NCBI GenBank assembly: GCA_041656175.1
Contig: JBBAEA010000176.1
Location: 1 to 5,940, forward strand
Length of the DNA stretch: 5,940 nt
Origin: JBBAEA01 sp041656175
GTDB lineage: Bacteria > Myxococcota_A > Bradymonadia > UBA4248
Reading direction: 5' to 3'
The notes under the pieces are model-generated. The model made no database searches and was not told the origin of the DNA. It saw only the letters and a list, made by a program, of their open reading frames with translations. The position numbers and the translations under genes are program-made. This document shows positions 5,467-5,940 of this stretch, piece by piece (position 1 is the first letter of the stretch; each line of letters starts with the position of its first letter).

Positions 5467-5940
5467 CTGAGGATACGCTTGAGTTTGCCTGCCTAGCACC
5501 CTGTGAGAAGCATGAAACAGCATGTTTAAGTGCCATAGGCACTGCGACTTGCACTGATATTAGTACGGATAAGCATAACTGCGGTGCTTGTTCTTACGGT
5601 GGCGAGCGATGTAAGAGTGGGCAGAGCTGTAATATGGGCATTTGTGAATGCGGCGAAGGGAAAATAGTGTGCGATGACAAGTGCATTGACTCCCTAAGTG
5701 ACAATGAGTTTTGTGGTGCAAAGGATTCTTGTGAAGGCGATGATAAGGGGGTAGCCTGCAACGATACTGAGGATATGTTGAAGCAATGTTTTCGCGGTGC
5801 TTGCGTAGGCATAGAATGCGTGGACGAGAATAAAACGCGTTGCCCCGATCCCGATAATGAGGGGAATTACGTTTGCTTGGATACAAAAAGCGATATCAAT
5901 CATTGCGGTGCCTGTGGCAATGCCTGTAAGCCGTATATGG
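5352..5940 (+). CDS. Cys-rich secreted protein, continuation of the gene at 5173 in another frame, partial
   Basis: This frame is open from the stop at 5349-5351 to the window end, so the 3' end is missing. From about 5379 it encodes a dense cysteine pattern with 26 Cys in roughly 186 codons. It includes NCGAC around 5577-5591, CNMGICECGEG, VCDDKCID, EFCGA, and HCGACGNAC close to the right edge. The spacing resembles the repeated TDxxNCGACGxxC / GxCxC arrangement of secreted myxobacterial-type proteins (family resemblance from memory, not a search). It has no credible start of its own: GTG 5352 and ATG 5367 lack a ribosome binding site and a signal peptide. With one extra G near 5378-5380 it joins the 5173 fragment as VQR-GKCKMRNEDDYG. 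It is probably extracellular and lipid-anchored through the upstream part. No catalytic motif is seen. Confidence 0.7.
   Translation, partial: MQHDEMRAAGKCKMRNEDDYGLTKNRCINKKVCRPSALTEDTLEFACLAPCEKHETACLSAIGTATCTDISTDKHNCGACSYGGERCKSGQSCNMGICECGEGKIVCDDKCIDSLSDNEFCGAKDSCEGDDKGVACNDTEDMLKQCFRGACVGIECVDENKTRCPDPDNEGNYVCLDTKSDINHCGACGNACKPYM
5378..5380 (+). other. Likely frameshift site in a G run
   Basis: The sequence CAGCGGGCAAATGC switches the Cys-rich reading from the frame of 5173 to the frame one base back. One extra G would give CAG CGG GGC AAA TGC and restore a single frame. It could be a true mutation, a length-variable run or a sequencing error. The run is short (three G), which argues against a classical phase-variation tract. 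Confidence 0.6.

Noticed and set aside
5560..5903. Minus-strand ORFs opposite the Cys-rich gene
   Set aside because: They are antisense shadows of the Cys-rich plus-strand frame and have no ribosome binding sites or features.

Overview
The window reads as a chromosomal segment from a didermal bacterium, most likely of the former Deltaproteobacteria (Myxococcota or Bradymonadota type). Two things suggest this. The 875-residue lipoprotein has a DUF4215 / 'Myxococcus cysteine-rich repeat' motif. The right-hand gene has the spaced NCGAC / HCGACGNAC cysteine pattern common in secreted proteins of those groups. The base composition looks moderate rather than the very high GC of classical myxobacteria, so no genus is proposed.

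Layout, left to right. Positions 1-618 hold a non-coding array of six ~101-bp tandem units that runs off the left edge; each unit is built from TTTCGTG/CACGAAA words in inverted orientation. Positions 654-1700 (minus) encode a class I mannose-6-phosphate isomerase (ManA). Positions 1701-1996 are intergenic, with an 11-bp-stem hairpin and a good candidate manA promoter. Positions 1997-4624 (minus) encode a large Cys-rich lipoprotein in which six six-cysteine modules mostly alternate with five ~100-residue predicted beta-sandwich modules. Positions 4625-5172 are a divergent intergenic region with the lipoprotein promoter, a GC-rich hairpin, a nested ~116-bp inverted repeat and a perfect 22-bp tandem duplication. 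From 5173 (plus), a second Cys-rich lipoprotein gene begins. It appears broken by a one-base loss in a G run near 5378-5380, and its reading then continues in another frame off the right edge.

The two lipoprotein genes are divergent and both predict secreted, disulfide-rich surface proteins, so they may belong to one surface locus; that is inference. ManA is a housekeeping sugar-phosphate enzyme (fructose-6-phosphate / mannose-6-phosphate) with its own candidate promoter and no evident functional link to them. No tRNA, rRNA, CRISPR array or transposase gene was seen. The most unusual items are the alternating A/B repeat array with a unit expanded in both hairpin arms, the modular lipoprotein, the frame break, and the structured divergent spacer.
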